Positions 7,803-15,910 of a DNA stretch of 32,279 bases are shown here, in pieces (the stretch's first letter is position 1; each line of letters starts with the position of its first letter). A program made the translations under genes and the position numbers. The notes beneath the pieces were generated by a model. The model did not search any database and was not told where the DNA came from. It saw only the letters and a program-made list of their open reading frames with translations. The stretch is from Candidatus Barnesiella excrementavium (GTDB taxonomy: Bacteria > Bacteroidota > Bacteroidia > Bacteroidales > Barnesiellaceae). The stretch covers positions 1 to 32,279 of the forward strand of contig DXDM01000029.1 of NCBI GenBank assembly GCA_019115485.1. The letters run 5' to 3'.

Positions 7803-9152
7803 TCAGAACTCCCGGGCACACTCTTGCAGCACCTCCGAGAGGGTGGGGTGTGCGTGTACCATCGTTTTCAGTTGGGCGATGGTGGTACCGCGGTTCATCA
7901 GGGCCGCTATCTCCTGCACCAGGTCGGCGGCATGCGCCCCGAAGATGTGCCCGCCGATAATGCGTCCGTTTTTGTCGGCAATGAGTTTGCACAAGCCGTC
8001 GGGTTCACCCATGCTCACCGCCTTGCCGTTGGCTCGGAAGAGCGACTTCCTGGCCGTGAAGGCGATGCCCTGCTGTTTGCACTCCTCCTCGGTGAGTCCC
8101 ACCATGCCGGCTTCGGGACGTGTAAATACGGCCGAGGGGATAATATGCAGGTCGATGCCGCTCTCCTCGCCGAGCAGGTGGTCGATGACCTTGCGCCCTT
8201 GGAACGAAGCGGCGTGGGCCAGCATGCAGCGGCCGTTTACATCGCCTATGGCGTAGATGTCGGGCTCGTTGGTTTGCAGATTGTCGTCGGTCTCGATGCC
8301 TTTGGGCGAATAGTGTATGCCCACCCGGTCGAGTCCCAGACCTTCGACGCGGGGAGCGCGTCCGGTAGCAATCAGTACGGTGTCGGCCTCGACCGTGTGC
8401 TCCTGATTTTTCCAGGTGTAACGGACGGTCAGTCCCGGGCCGCTCGGTTCGATACTCTTCACACCGGCCTGGTTGAAAAATTCGATGCCCCGCTTGCCGA
8501 GTACCTGTTTCAGCCGTTTGCTGATGTCGGTATCGAAGTTGGGCAGAATCTCTTTGGCAAATTCGAGCACGGTGACCGCGCTGCCCAGACTGCGGAAGAT
8601 GGAGGCAAATTCAAGTCCGATGACCCCGGCTCCCACGATGCAGAGCCGGGCCGGTATGTGGTCGATGTCGAGCAACTGGGTCGAGGTGACGACCCCGGGC
8701 AACCGGCTTCCCTCGATAGGGGGAATCTTGGCCGTCGAACCGGTGGCGATGAGCATGTGACGGGCCGTGTAGGTCTCGCCCGAGGCACTCTTTACCGAAT
8801 GGGCATCGAGCAGTTCGGCCCGTTCGGGTACGTAGGTAATCAGTTTGTTTTTCAACAGAAACTCGATGCCGGCGGTCAGTTGGGTCACCACCTCGTTCTT
8901 GCGCGCCACGATGCGCGCCATGTCGACCGTGGGGGCCGAGGTGATTATTCCCATCGCCTGGCTGTCGGCTACCGTGTCGGCCACCTCGGCGCTGCGGCAG
9001 AAGCATTTGGTGGGAATACACCCCTCTTGCAGGCAGGTGCCGCCCACCCGGCGTTCTTCAAACAGGGTGACACTCAATCCCTTCTTGGCGGCATATAGAG
9101 CCGTCTCGTATCCGCCGGGACCGGCTCCGATGATGATAATATCGCTGTTCAT
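7803..9152 (-). CDS. lpdA: dihydrolipoyl dehydrogenase (L protein / E3)
   Basis: A flavoenzyme that reoxidises dihydrolipoyl-lysine and passes electrons to NAD+; here it most likely serves the glycine cleavage system as L protein. Of 449 residues, the FAD-binding motif GAGPGGYETA begins at residue 9, the redox-active disulfide is C40 and C45 in GGTCLQEGCIPTK, the NAD domain has GAGVIGLEFAS, and the C-terminal base is in HAHPTLSE (His435, Glu440). It is slightly shorter than the usual 460-475. It is the last gene of the gcv cluster, 71 nt after gcvPB, but a strong hairpin terminator lies in that gap, so its expression may be lower than or partly independent of the genes before it. Confidence 0.95.
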   Translation of the reverse strand: MNSDIIIIGAGPGGYETALYAAKKGLSVTLFEERRVGGTCLQEGCIPTKCFCRSAEVADTVADSQAMGIITSAPTVDMARIVARKNEVVTQLTAGIEFLLKNKLITYVPERAELLDAHSVKSASGETYTARHMLIATGSTAKIPPIEGSRLPGVVTSTQLLDIDHIPARLCIVGAGVIGLEFASIFRSLGSAVTVLEFAKEILPNFDTDISKRLKQVLGKRGIEFFNQAGVKSIEPSGPGLTVRYTWKNQEHTVEADTVLIATGRAPRVEGLGLDRVGIHYSPKGIETDDNLQTNEPDIYAIGDVNGRCMLAHAASFQGRKVIDHLLGEESGIDLHIIPSAVFTRPEAGMVGLTEEECKQQGIAFTARKSLFRANGKAVSMGEPDGLCKLIADKNGRIIGGHIFGAHAADLVQEIAALMNRGTTIAQLKTMVHAHPTLSEVLQECAREF

Positions 9153-9164
9153 GTGTATGAGAAA

Positions 9165-9211
9165 TAAAAAACGGAGAGGGGGAAAGCGCCATGCGCCTTC
9201 CCGGTCTCCGT
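9165..9211 (-). terminator. terminator hairpin inside the glycine cleavage cluster, between gcvPB and lpdA
   Basis: On the minus strand ACGGAGA pairs with TCTCCGT and an inner imperfect stem (GGGAA with TTCCC, GCGC with GCGC) extends it; TTTTTT follows directly. It begins 12 nt after the gcvPB stop and ends 12 nt before the lpdA start, so it should end part of the transcripts before lpdA. Confidence 0.75.
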
Positions 9212-9223
9212 ACAGATGAGGTT

Positions 9224-10681
9224 TTAATAATTCAAATCTTTGAAGCGCAAGATGGGGTTCTTGGCCGCAGTCGTTTCGTCGAGCCGGCGTACGGGTGTCA
9301 CGTGCGGAGCGCTCTTGACCATTTCGGGGTCGTCGATGGCTTCGCGGGCCACGGTGCGCATGGCTTCGATAAACTCGTCGAGCGTCTCTTTCGACTCGGT
9401 TTCGGTAGGCTCGATCATAATCGACTGATGGAACAGCAGCGGGAAGTAGATGGTAGGTGCATGGTATCCATAGTCGAGCAGCCGTTTGGCCACGTCGAGA
9501 GTCGTCACGCCGGTCGATTTGTCGAGCAGGCCGTCAAAGACGAACTCGTGCTTGCAGATGCCCTCGATGGGCAGGTAGTAGCAATCCTTCAATGACTCCT
9601 TCACGTAGTTGGCATTCAACGTAGCCAGCTCGCCGGCATGTTTGAGGTTCTCCTTGCCGAGTGAGAGAATGTAGGCATATGCCCGCATCATCACCCCGAA
9701 GTTGCCGAAGAATCCCGACACGCTGCCCAGGCTGTCGGCGCTACCTTCGACGGCGTAGCGGTCGCCGTGTTTCACCACGCGGGGACGGGGCAGATAGTCG
9801 ACCAGAGCGGCGGCCACACCTACGGGGCCGCTACCGGGGCCACCGCCGCCGTGCGGTGTCGAGAAGGTCTTGTGCAGATTGATGTGCATGATGTCGAAGC
9901 CCATGTCGCCGGGGCGGCAACGGCCCAACAGCGGGTTGAGGTTGGCTCCGTCGTAGTAGAGCAGACCTCCGCAACCGTGTACCAGCTTGGCAATCTGGGG
10001 AATCTCTTTCTCGAAGATGCCCAGCGTGTTGGGGTTGGTCATCATGATACCGGCAATCGTGTCGTCGAGCAGCGGTTCGAGCTGGGCCACGTCGATGGTA
10101 CCTTCGGGCGTGGAGGGAACCTCGACGATTTCCAGCCCGCACACGGCGGCACTGGCCGGGTTGGTACCGTGGGCACTGTCGGGGACAATCACTTTGGTCC
10201 GTTTCAAGTCACCCCGTTTGATGTGATACTGGCGCATGAGCATGAGGCCCGTCAACTCGCCGTGAGCTCCGGCAAAGGGGTTGAGGGTGAATTCGGCCAG
10301 ACCTGAAATCTCGGCCAGGGCGTGTGCCAGTTCATAATAGAGCCGCAGGGCCCCTTGTACCGACTCTTCGCTCTGCCGCGGGTGCAGCGAGGTGAAGGCC
10401 GGCAGGGCAGCCATCTCTTCGTTGATCTTGGGGTTGTATTTCATGGTGCAGGATCCCAGCGGATAGAAGCCGGTCTCGACACCGAAATTCTTGTTGGATA
10501 CATTGGTATAGTGGCGCACTACATCGAGCTCGCTCACCTCGGGCAGCTCGGCCGGAGCCGTTCTTCTGAGCGATTGGGGCAGGTCGGCCAGCGAATAGTT
10601 ACCAAAGTCGGATTGGGGCAGGGAGTAGCCTACGCGTCCCGGCTTTGAAATCTCAAAAATAAGTTTGTTGTAATATTTCAT
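9224..10681 (-). CDS. gcvPB: glycine dehydrogenase (decarboxylating) subunit 2
   Basis: C-terminal half of the split P protein; with GcvPA it decarboxylates glycine using pyridoxal phosphate and transfers the aminomethyl group to lipoyl-GcvH. Its 485 residues are normal for the split form. The PLP-binding Lys lies in INLHKTFSTPHGGGGPGSG at about residue 270; PDSAHGTNPASAAVCG and YYDGANLNPLLGRCRPGD are further active-site signatures. It follows gcvPA by only 3 nt, consistent with equal synthesis of both subunits. Start ATG 10681 gives the usual N-terminus. Confidence 0.97.
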   Translation of the reverse strand: MKYYNKLIFEISKPGRVGYSLPQSDFGNYSLADLPQSLRRTAPAELPEVSELDVVRHYTNVSNKNFGVETGFYPLGSCTMKYNPKINEEMAALPAFTSLHPRQSEESVQGALRLYYELAHALAEISGLAEFTLNPFAGAHGELTGLMLMRQYHIKRGDLKRTKVIVPDSAHGTNPASAAVCGLEIVEVPSTPEGTIDVAQLEPLLDDTIAGIMMTNPNTLGIFEKEIPQIAKLVHGCGGLLYYDGANLNPLLGRCRPGDMGFDIMHINLHKTFSTPHGGGGPGSGPVGVAAALVDYLPRPRVVKHGDRYAVEGSADSLGSVSGFFGNFGVMMRAYAYILSLGKENLKHAGELATLNANYVKESLKDCYYLPIEGICKHEFVFDGLLDKSTGVTTLDVAKRLLDYGYHAPTIYFPLLFHQSIMIEPTETESKETLDEFIEAMRTVAREAIDDPEMVKSAPHVTPVRRLDETTAAKNPILRFKDLNY

Positions 10682-10684
10682 GGC

Positions 10685-12013
10685 TTATCCCTCCTGTTCG
10701 ATTAGTGAAACCAAATTGTCAATCTCTTCGCGAGTACGTTTCTCGGTCACGCAGAATAGGAGAGCGTCGTCGGTTCCCTCGACGGGAATACCGGCCAGGA
10801 AGCCTTTCTCTTCGAGATGTTTCATCAGCTTCTCCCGGTTGAGGGTGGTGCGCACGGCAAACTCTTTGAGGAAAGGTTTGTCGAAGCAGAGCGAGAATTT
10901 GCCCGTGGCCAGCAGTTTGTCGCACAGGTAGTGGGCTCCGGCGTAGGATTTCTCGTTGACCTCCTGCAAACCGCGTTTGCCCATGAGTGCCATGTAGATG
11001 GTCACATACAGGGCCATGAGCGACTGGTTGGAGCAGATGTTGCTGTTGGCCTTCTGGCGGCGTATGTGTTGCTCGCGGGCTTGCAGCGTCAGCACGAATG
11101 CCCGTTTGCCGTCGACATCTTTCGTAGCGCCTACGATACGGCCCGGCAACTTGCGCACCAGGTCGCGGGTGGCGGCCAGATAGCCTACGTAGGGACCGCC
11201 GAAGTTCAACGGCATACCCAGCGACTGACCGTCGCCGCAGGCAATATCGGCACCCCATTCGCCGGGCGTTTTCAGCACGGCCATGGCCGAGGGGTCGGCG
11301 TTGACGATGAAGAGGGTTTTGTGGGCGTGCGTACTCTCGGCAAAGCCGGTGAAGTCCTCGATGATACCATAGCGGTTGGGGGTGCTTACAATCACGCCGG
11401 CCACGTCGTCGGCAGCCAGCATCTGTTCCATGGCGGCCTTGTCGGTTACACCCTCCTTCTCGGGAATGTAGTCGAGCACGACACCGTGGAAGCGGGCGTA
11501 GGTCTCTACGACGGCAATTACCCGTTCGCTCACGGTACGCGAGATAATCACCTTGTTGCGTTTCTTGGCGTGGGCGATGGCCATGAGCATGGCCTCGGCC
11601 GTGGCCGTGGCACCGTCGTACATCGAGGCATTGCAGCACTCCATGCCGGTGAGCTCGCAAATCATGCTTTGAAATTCAAAGATGTATTGCAGCGTGCCTT
11701 GCGAGATTTCGGGCTGGTAGGGGGTATAGGCCGTGAGGTACTCCGAGCGGGCGATGAGCTGGGCAATGACCGAGGGTGAGTAGTGGTCATAGGCTCCGCC
11801 GCCGGCAAAGGAGATGAGCGGGTGGTTCAGGTTGCCCAACTCCTTGAAATAGCTTCGGATCTCGTCTTCCGACATCGATTTGTGCAGGTTGTAATCTTTG
11901 TCGAAGCGAATGCTTTCGGGAATCTCGGCATAGAGGTCGTCGAGCGACGATACGCCTATCCGTTCCAGCATTTCGGCAATATCCGATTCGGTATGCGGAA
12001 AATATTTGTACAT
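10685..12013 (-). CDS. gcvPA: glycine dehydrogenase (decarboxylating) subunit 1
   Basis: N-terminal half of the split P protein, 442 residues, forming a heterotetramer with GcvPB. The N-terminus YFPHTESDIAEMLERIG, the segment SFAGGGAYDHYSPSVIAQ, and TAYTPYQPEISQGTLQYIFE followed by CELTGMECCNASMYDGATA are diagnostic of this subunit. It has the aminotransferase-like fold but lacks the PLP lysine, as expected. It is 18 nt after gcvH and 3 nt before gcvPB. The split arrangement is normal in Bacteroidetes and Gram-positive bacteria, unlike the fused E. coli GcvP. Confidence 0.97.
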   Translation of the reverse strand: MYKYFPHTESDIAEMLERIGVSSLDDLYAEIPESIRFDKDYNLHKSMSEDEIRSYFKELGNLNHPLISFAGGGAYDHYSPSVIAQLIARSEYLTAYTPYQPEISQGTLQYIFEFQSMICELTGMECCNASMYDGATATAEAMLMAIAHAKKRNKVIISRTVSERVIAVVETYARFHGVVLDYIPEKEGVTDKAAMEQMLAADDVAGVIVSTPNRYGIIEDFTGFAESTHAHKTLFIVNADPSAMAVLKTPGEWGADIACGDGQSLGMPLNFGGPYVGYLAATRDLVRKLPGRIVGATKDVDGKRAFVLTLQAREQHIRRQKANSNICSNQSLMALYVTIYMALMGKRGLQEVNEKSYAGAHYLCDKLLATGKFSLCFDKPFLKEFAVRTTLNREKLMKHLEEKGFLAGIPVEGTDDALLFCVTEKRTREEIDNLVSLIEQEG

Positions 12014-12031
12014 GATTTCCTCCTTCGTCGA

Positions 12032-12409
12032 TTATTCGCAAATAGCTTTATAAGCCTCGGCGTCCATCAGGTTGTTCAACTCGGCCGTGTCGTTTATCTT
12101 CACTTTGCAAATCCAGTTGTTGAAAGCGTCCTCGTTCAACAGTTCGGGTTTGTCTTCCAGAGCTTCGTTTATTTCTACCACGGTTCCGCTGATGGGCGAC
12201 AGCAGGTCGCTGGCGGCTTTCACGCTCTCGACGGCTCCGAACTCTTCGCCTTGGTTCAGCTCATCGTCTACCTCGGGCAGGTCGACATATACCACGTTGC
12301 CCAGTTGGTGTTGGGCATAGTCGGTGATACCGATGTAACCGAATTCGCCTTCTACCTTTAACCACTCGTGTGATTCGGAATAATAAAGTCCGTCCAATAC
12401 TGTACTCAT
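12032..12409 (-). CDS. gcvH: glycine cleavage system H protein
   Basis: The 125-residue lipoyl carrier protein that shuttles the aminomethyl group between P, T and L proteins. The lipoylated lysine is K64 in GAVESVKAASDL; the upstream SHEWLK and downstream PISGTVVEINEAL are family hallmarks. The lysine should be modified by the lipoate ligase encoded at the head of this cluster. Start ATG 12409 fits the normal family length. Confidence 0.97.
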   Translation of the reverse strand: MSTVLDGLYYSESHEWLKVEGEFGYIGITDYAQHQLGNVVYVDLPEVDDELNQGEEFGAVESVKAASDLLSPISGTVVEINEALEDKPELLNEDAFNNWICKVKINDTAELNNLMDAEAYKAICE

Positions 12410-12439
12410 AATCTTGTTATTTTTAGGTTTGTCAATAAA

Positions 12440-13534
12440 TCATTTTTTATAGTTCTTTTCGTAGAAGCGTTTCTTGACGACCGTTCCCTTGAAAAATTTC
12501 TTGCGAATGTGTATCTCTACCTCGGTACCCAGGGTGGCGTAGGCGCTGTCGATGAGAGCCATGCACACACTCTTGCCCGTCGATATGGAGTTGTAGCCGG
12601 TCGTGACGTGGCCGATGACCTTTCCGTCGGCATAGACCTCGTAACCGCTGCGGGGGATAGCCTTGTCGGCCAGTTCGATGCCCACGATTTTGCGTTTGGC
12701 TCCTTCGGCCTTCTGGCGGGCGATGGCCTCCTTGCCGATGAAATCGTCCTTGTCGAGTTTGACAAACATGCCCAGTCCGGCTTCGATGGGGGTGATGTCT
12801 TTTTCGAGTTCGTGTCCGTAGAGGGGTAAGCCTACTTCAAAGCGTAGCGTGTCGCGGCAGCCCAGTCCGCAGGGAGTCACCCGCTTCGAGCCCACCAGCA
12901 CGTCCCACACGCGGTTGATGAAGGCGTGGCTGCCGTAAATCTCAAAACCGTCTTCGCCGGTATATCCCGTGCGCGATACGATGATGGTTTCGCCCTCGCA
13001 CTCAATCTCCTTGCAGGTGTAGAATTGCAGCTCTTTCACATCGAGGTGCAACAGCTCTTCGATGCAGGCTTCGGCCTTGGGCCCCTGTACGGCTACTTCA
13101 CCGTAGTAGTCCGACAGGTTTTCGATATTCAGGTTGTACCCGGAACTGTGTTCGACAATCCATTGGTAATCTTTCTCGATGTTCGAGGCATTCACCACCA
13201 GGAAGAAACGCTCATCGGCCATCTTGTAGACCAGCAGGTCGTCAACGGTACCTCCATCGGGGTAGAGCAGCATGCCGTAGAATATTTTCCCCGGTTCGGC
13301 TCCCCGTATGTTGTTGGTGAAAATGTAGTTGATGTAGCGCTCGCTGTCGGGACCGGTAATGAGTATTTCGCCCATGTGCGACACGTCGAATATGCCGGCG
13401 GCATGGCGCACGGCATTGTGCTCCTCGATAATCGAGGTGTATTCAATGGGCATGTCAAAACCTCCGAAAGGCATCATCTTGGCACCCAGGTCGAGGTGTT
13501 TCTGATGCAGGCACGTTTTTAAGATATCTTCCAT
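12440..13534 (-). CDS. gcvT: aminomethyltransferase (glycine cleavage T protein)
   Basis: Transfers the methylene carbon from aminomethyl-lipoyl-GcvH to tetrahydrofolate, releasing ammonia. The protein has 364 residues from the ATG at 13534; a TTG two codons upstream (13540) also opens the frame but is less likely. Family features include GAKMMPFGGFDMPIEYTSI near the N-terminus, FDVSHMGEI with RYINYIFTNNI (folate domain), SRTGYTGEDGFEIY, and the C-terminal barrel with GYNSISTGKSVCMALI. It is 26 nt after lplA and 30 nt before gcvH. Confidence 0.97.
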   Translation of the reverse strand: MEDILKTCLHQKHLDLGAKMMPFGGFDMPIEYTSIIEEHNAVRHAAGIFDVSHMGEILITGPDSERYINYIFTNNIRGAEPGKIFYGMLLYPDGGTVDDLLVYKMADERFFLVVNASNIEKDYQWIVEHSSGYNLNIENLSDYYGEVAVQGPKAEACIEELLHLDVKELQFYTCKEIECEGETIIVSRTGYTGEDGFEIYGSHAFINRVWDVLVGSKRVTPCGLGCRDTLRFEVGLPLYGHELEKDITPIEAGLGMFVKLDKDDFIGKEAIARQKAEGAKRKIVGIELADKAIPRSGYEVYADGKVIGHVTTGYNSISTGKSVCMALIDSAYATLGTEVEIHIRKKFFKGTVVKKRFYEKNYKK

Positions 13535-13560
13535 AGTCAACAGGTGTTTTTATGATAAAT

Positions 13561-14538
13561 CTATTTTGGATTGTCAAATAAGATGCGGGTGAATAGCTCC
13601 CGGTCGAGCCGGTGTATGTAGTGCTCGATAGGCGTCTCGTCGAGTACCCGGTTGAAGGCCTCGCGGGTGAAGGGTACGTCGTGGAAGCGGTGCAGGAATG
13701 CGTCGATTTCACCTACGGGGAAATAGTCGCCCATAAGGTTCAGCGCCTTGACGATACCGTTCTTGATTTCGATGCGTGCCTCTATCTCGCCGGCCGAGCC
13801 GTATCCCCGGCGCACCAGCGTGTAGCGCGGGTTGTTACCCAGAATCCACTCCTCTTTGAGATACTCCTGCTCGATTTCACCGATGCGCTCGATGTCGTCG
13901 GGGGTGAGGCACTCTTCGCTGTCGCAGAGCGAAGAGCGCATGAATCGCTTGAACTCCTCGATGTCGATGTCGAGATACTCTTTGAGATTGGTCACCCGCT
14001 TCCGCACCGATTCCACCCCCTTGGTGATGAGTTTTTCGTTGCTGGGGGTGATGGAGAGGACCAGGTCTTCGAGATTGGTATCGAAGAGCATGGTACCGTG
14101 CACGATGCTGCGGCCGCCTACCCGGTAGAAGGCGTTGCCCGACACCTTTTTCCCCTCGACCGTGATGTCGTTCCGCCCCGAGGCCTGAGCCTTGACGCCC
14201 AACTTGTTCAACGTGTGGGCGATGAGTTGCAGGTAGCGGTCGAAGGTGAAACTGACGTTGAAGTCGTCGGTGATGTAGGAGAACATGATGTTGCTGAAAT
14301 CGGCATAGACACACCCTCCGCCCGATTTGCGGCGGTAGTATTCGATGCCGTGCGAGCGTACGTAGTCCATGTTGATTTCATTTTCCATCAACTGGTTCCT
14401 GCCAAAGATAACGGTGGGATTCACCTGCCACATGAAGAAACAGTCTTCGCCGGAACGGGTGCGGGCAATGTATTCTTCCATAGCCAGATAGAACGACAGT
14501 CGGCGAACTTTTTGGTCTGGCAGGGCGATATATCTCAT
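13561..14538 (-). CDS. lplA: lipoate-protein ligase A
   Basis: Activates lipoate with ATP and attaches it to a lysine of carrier proteins; in this operon GcvH is the obvious target. The 325-residue protein has the catalytic domain with RRKSGGGCVYAD (69-80), the catalytic lysine K131 in GKKVSGNAF, and GRSIVHGTMLFDTNLEDL, followed by the small C-terminal accessory domain from about residue 215. It is the first gene of the glycine cleavage cluster and has its own -7 box about 30 nt upstream. The leader is too short for a glycine riboswitch. Confidence 0.93.
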   Translation of the reverse strand: MRYIALPDQKVRRLSFYLAMEEYIARTRSGEDCFFMWQVNPTVIFGRNQLMENEINMDYVRSHGIEYYRRKSGGGCVYADFSNIMFSYITDDFNVSFTFDRYLQLIAHTLNKLGVKAQASGRNDITVEGKKVSGNAFYRVGGRSIVHGTMLFDTNLEDLVLSITPSNEKLITKGVESVRKRVTNLKEYLDIDIEEFKRFMRSSLCDSEECLTPDDIERIGEIEQEYLKEEWILGNNPRYTLVRRGYGSAGEIEARIEIKNGIVKALNLMGDYFPVGEIDAFLHRFHDVPFTREAFNRVLDETPIEHYIHRLDRELFTRILFDNPK

Positions 14539-14568
14539 AGGTATCAGGTCAATAGTAAAAGTACCTTA

Positions 14569-14576
14569 CAAATTTA
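14569..14576 (-). promoter_or_regulatory. -7 promoter box of the lplA-gcv cluster
   Basis: On the minus strand TAAATTTG matches TAnnTTTG exactly, 30 nt before the lplA start; predicted transcription start near 14562 leaves a leader of about 24 nt. No convincing TTTG is found 19-21 nt further upstream. Confidence 0.5.
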
Positions 14577-14727
14577 TATATTCTTTTGTAAAGGCCGATG
14601 AATTGGCCCGAATTTTTCGCGATTTTTATTTTCTTGTGGCTTGGGTTGCTTACAAATTGAACGGGAAGAATCATTGTGCTTTGTAGATGGGTATAGCCGG
14701 ATTGTCATTTTAGGGGGCGCAAATGCG

Positions 14728-14753
14728 TTTTATCCCGATGACACGGGATAAAA
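14728..14753. repeat. 10-bp inverted repeat next to the dehydrogenase terminator
   Basis: TTTTATCCCG and CGGGATAAAA are exact complements around a 6-nt loop. The right arm overlaps the U-tract of the adjacent terminator, so both hairpins cannot form fully at once. It lies about 150 nt upstream of the gcv promoter and could be a second terminator or a protein site. Confidence 0.4.
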
Positions 14754-14790
14754 AAACACCGTCGGCTTTTTGAAGAATAGCCAACGGCGT
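14750..14790 (-). terminator. terminator of the lon / hydroxyacid dehydrogenase unit
   Basis: On the minus strand a 12-bp stem with two G-T wobbles (ACGCCGTTGGCT with AGCCGACGGTGT) is followed by TTTTTT. It lies 45 nt after the dehydrogenase stop codon. Confidence 0.85.
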
Positions 14791-14835
14791 TTCAAATTGT
14801 TCCCGCCCCTCGATGGGCGGTGTATAATGGGACGA

Positions 14836-15900
14836 TTATCGATTCACCTGATTGACGGTGTGACCGTCGATGTATTGCCGTATGTTGTCGGCTGCAATCT
14901 GCATCAACCGTTCGCGGGCCTCGAAGGTGGCCCAGGCGATGTGGGGCGTGATGTAGCAGTGGCGGGCAGCGATAAGCGGATTGTCTGCCCGCGGCGGTTC
15001 CTGCGACAGCACATCGACCCCGGCGGCTTTGATGCGGCCGCTGTTCAGTGCCTCGGCCAGGTCGTGCTCGTTGACGAGCGGACCGCGTCCCGTGTTGATG
15101 ACGATGGCGGTCGGTTTCATGCGGGCGATGGTATCGGTGTTGATGAGGTTGCGGGTCGAGTCGGTGAGGGGACAGTGCAGCGTGATGACGTCGCTCTCGG
15201 CCAGCAGCGTCTCCCACGGAGCGGGGATGACATAGTCGGGCAGCGCGTCACGGCTCTTGGAGGTCTTGGCCAGCACCTTCATGCCAAAGGCGTGGGCGAT
15301 GCGGGCCACGGCACTGCCGATATGGCCGAAGCCTACGATGCCGATTGTCTTGCCGGCCAACTCGAATATGGGGCTTTTCAGGTAGCAGAAATCCTTGCAG
15401 TTGGCCCAGTCGCCAGCCTTCACACTTTGGGCATAGGCTGCCACGTCGTTGGCGATGTGGAGCAGGTGGGCAAATACCATCTGAGCCACCGAGTCGGTAC
15501 TGTAAGCCGGTATGTTGGTCACGACAATACCTCGCTCCTTGGCGGCCTCGATGTCGACGATGTTATAGCCCGTAGCCAATACCCCGATGTAGCGCAACCG
15601 GGGTAACTTGTCCAGGGTGGCGACACTGAGCGGTGTCTTGTTGGTGAGCACGATGTCGGCCTGGGCAGCCCGTTCGACAATCTCGTCGACGGCCGTGCGG
15701 TCGTAGACGGTAAACTCGCCCAGCGACTCGATCTGTTCCCACGACAGGTCGCCGGGATTCAGCCCGTAACCGTCGAGTGCCACGATGCGGTGGGCGTGCC
15801 GGTGCGCTTCGGTCGTCTTTTCGGTCGTGCCTTTCAACTCCTCCCACGACACTTCGCCCTCTTTCACTTTATATCCTTCGGTGATTTTCCACTCTTTCAT
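14836..15900 (-). CDS. D-2-hydroxyacid dehydrogenase (glycerate dehydrogenase-like)
   Basis: A cytosolic NAD(P)-dependent oxidoreductase of the hydroxypyruvate/glycerate dehydrogenase branch. It has 354 residues from the ATG at 15900; an upstream start at 15930 would overlap lon and is less likely. Features: nucleotide-binding GIVGFGHIGSAVARIAHAFG, catalytic Arg in INTGRGPLVNE, Glu in DVLSQEPP and His in ITPHIAWAT. The usual N-terminus, IVALDGYGLNPGDLSWEQI, only begins at residue 39. The extra 38 residues contain GYKVKEGEVSWEELKG, which resembles GYGLNPGDLSWEQIES 35 residues later and looks like a partial tandem duplication. It lies 10 nt after lon and is probably co-transcribed. Confidence 0.88.
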   Translation of the reverse strand: MKEWKITEGYKVKEGEVSWEELKGTTEKTTEAHRHAHRIVALDGYGLNPGDLSWEQIESLGEFTVYDRTAVDEIVERAAQADIVLTNKTPLSVATLDKLPRLRYIGVLATGYNIVDIEAAKERGIVVTNIPAYSTDSVAQMVFAHLLHIANDVAAYAQSVKAGDWANCKDFCYLKSPIFELAGKTIGIVGFGHIGSAVARIAHAFGMKVLAKTSKSRDALPDYVIPAPWETLLAESDVITLHCPLTDSTRNLINTDTIARMKPTAIVINTGRGPLVNEHDLAEALNSGRIKAAGVDVLSQEPPRADNPLIAARHCYITPHIAWATFEARERLMQIAADNIRQYIDGHTVNQVNR

Positions 15901-15910
15901 AGCAGTATCC

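Noticed and set aside
7734..9098. 454-codon open frame antisense to lpdA
   Set aside because: It starts inside the convergent terminator and is a shadow of the lpdA frame, which has all catalytic motifs.
14539..14840. Glycine riboswitch before the gcv cluster
   Set aside because: The predicted leader is only about 24 nt and no tandem aptamer pattern is visible; the hairpins present are terminators of the neighbouring unit.
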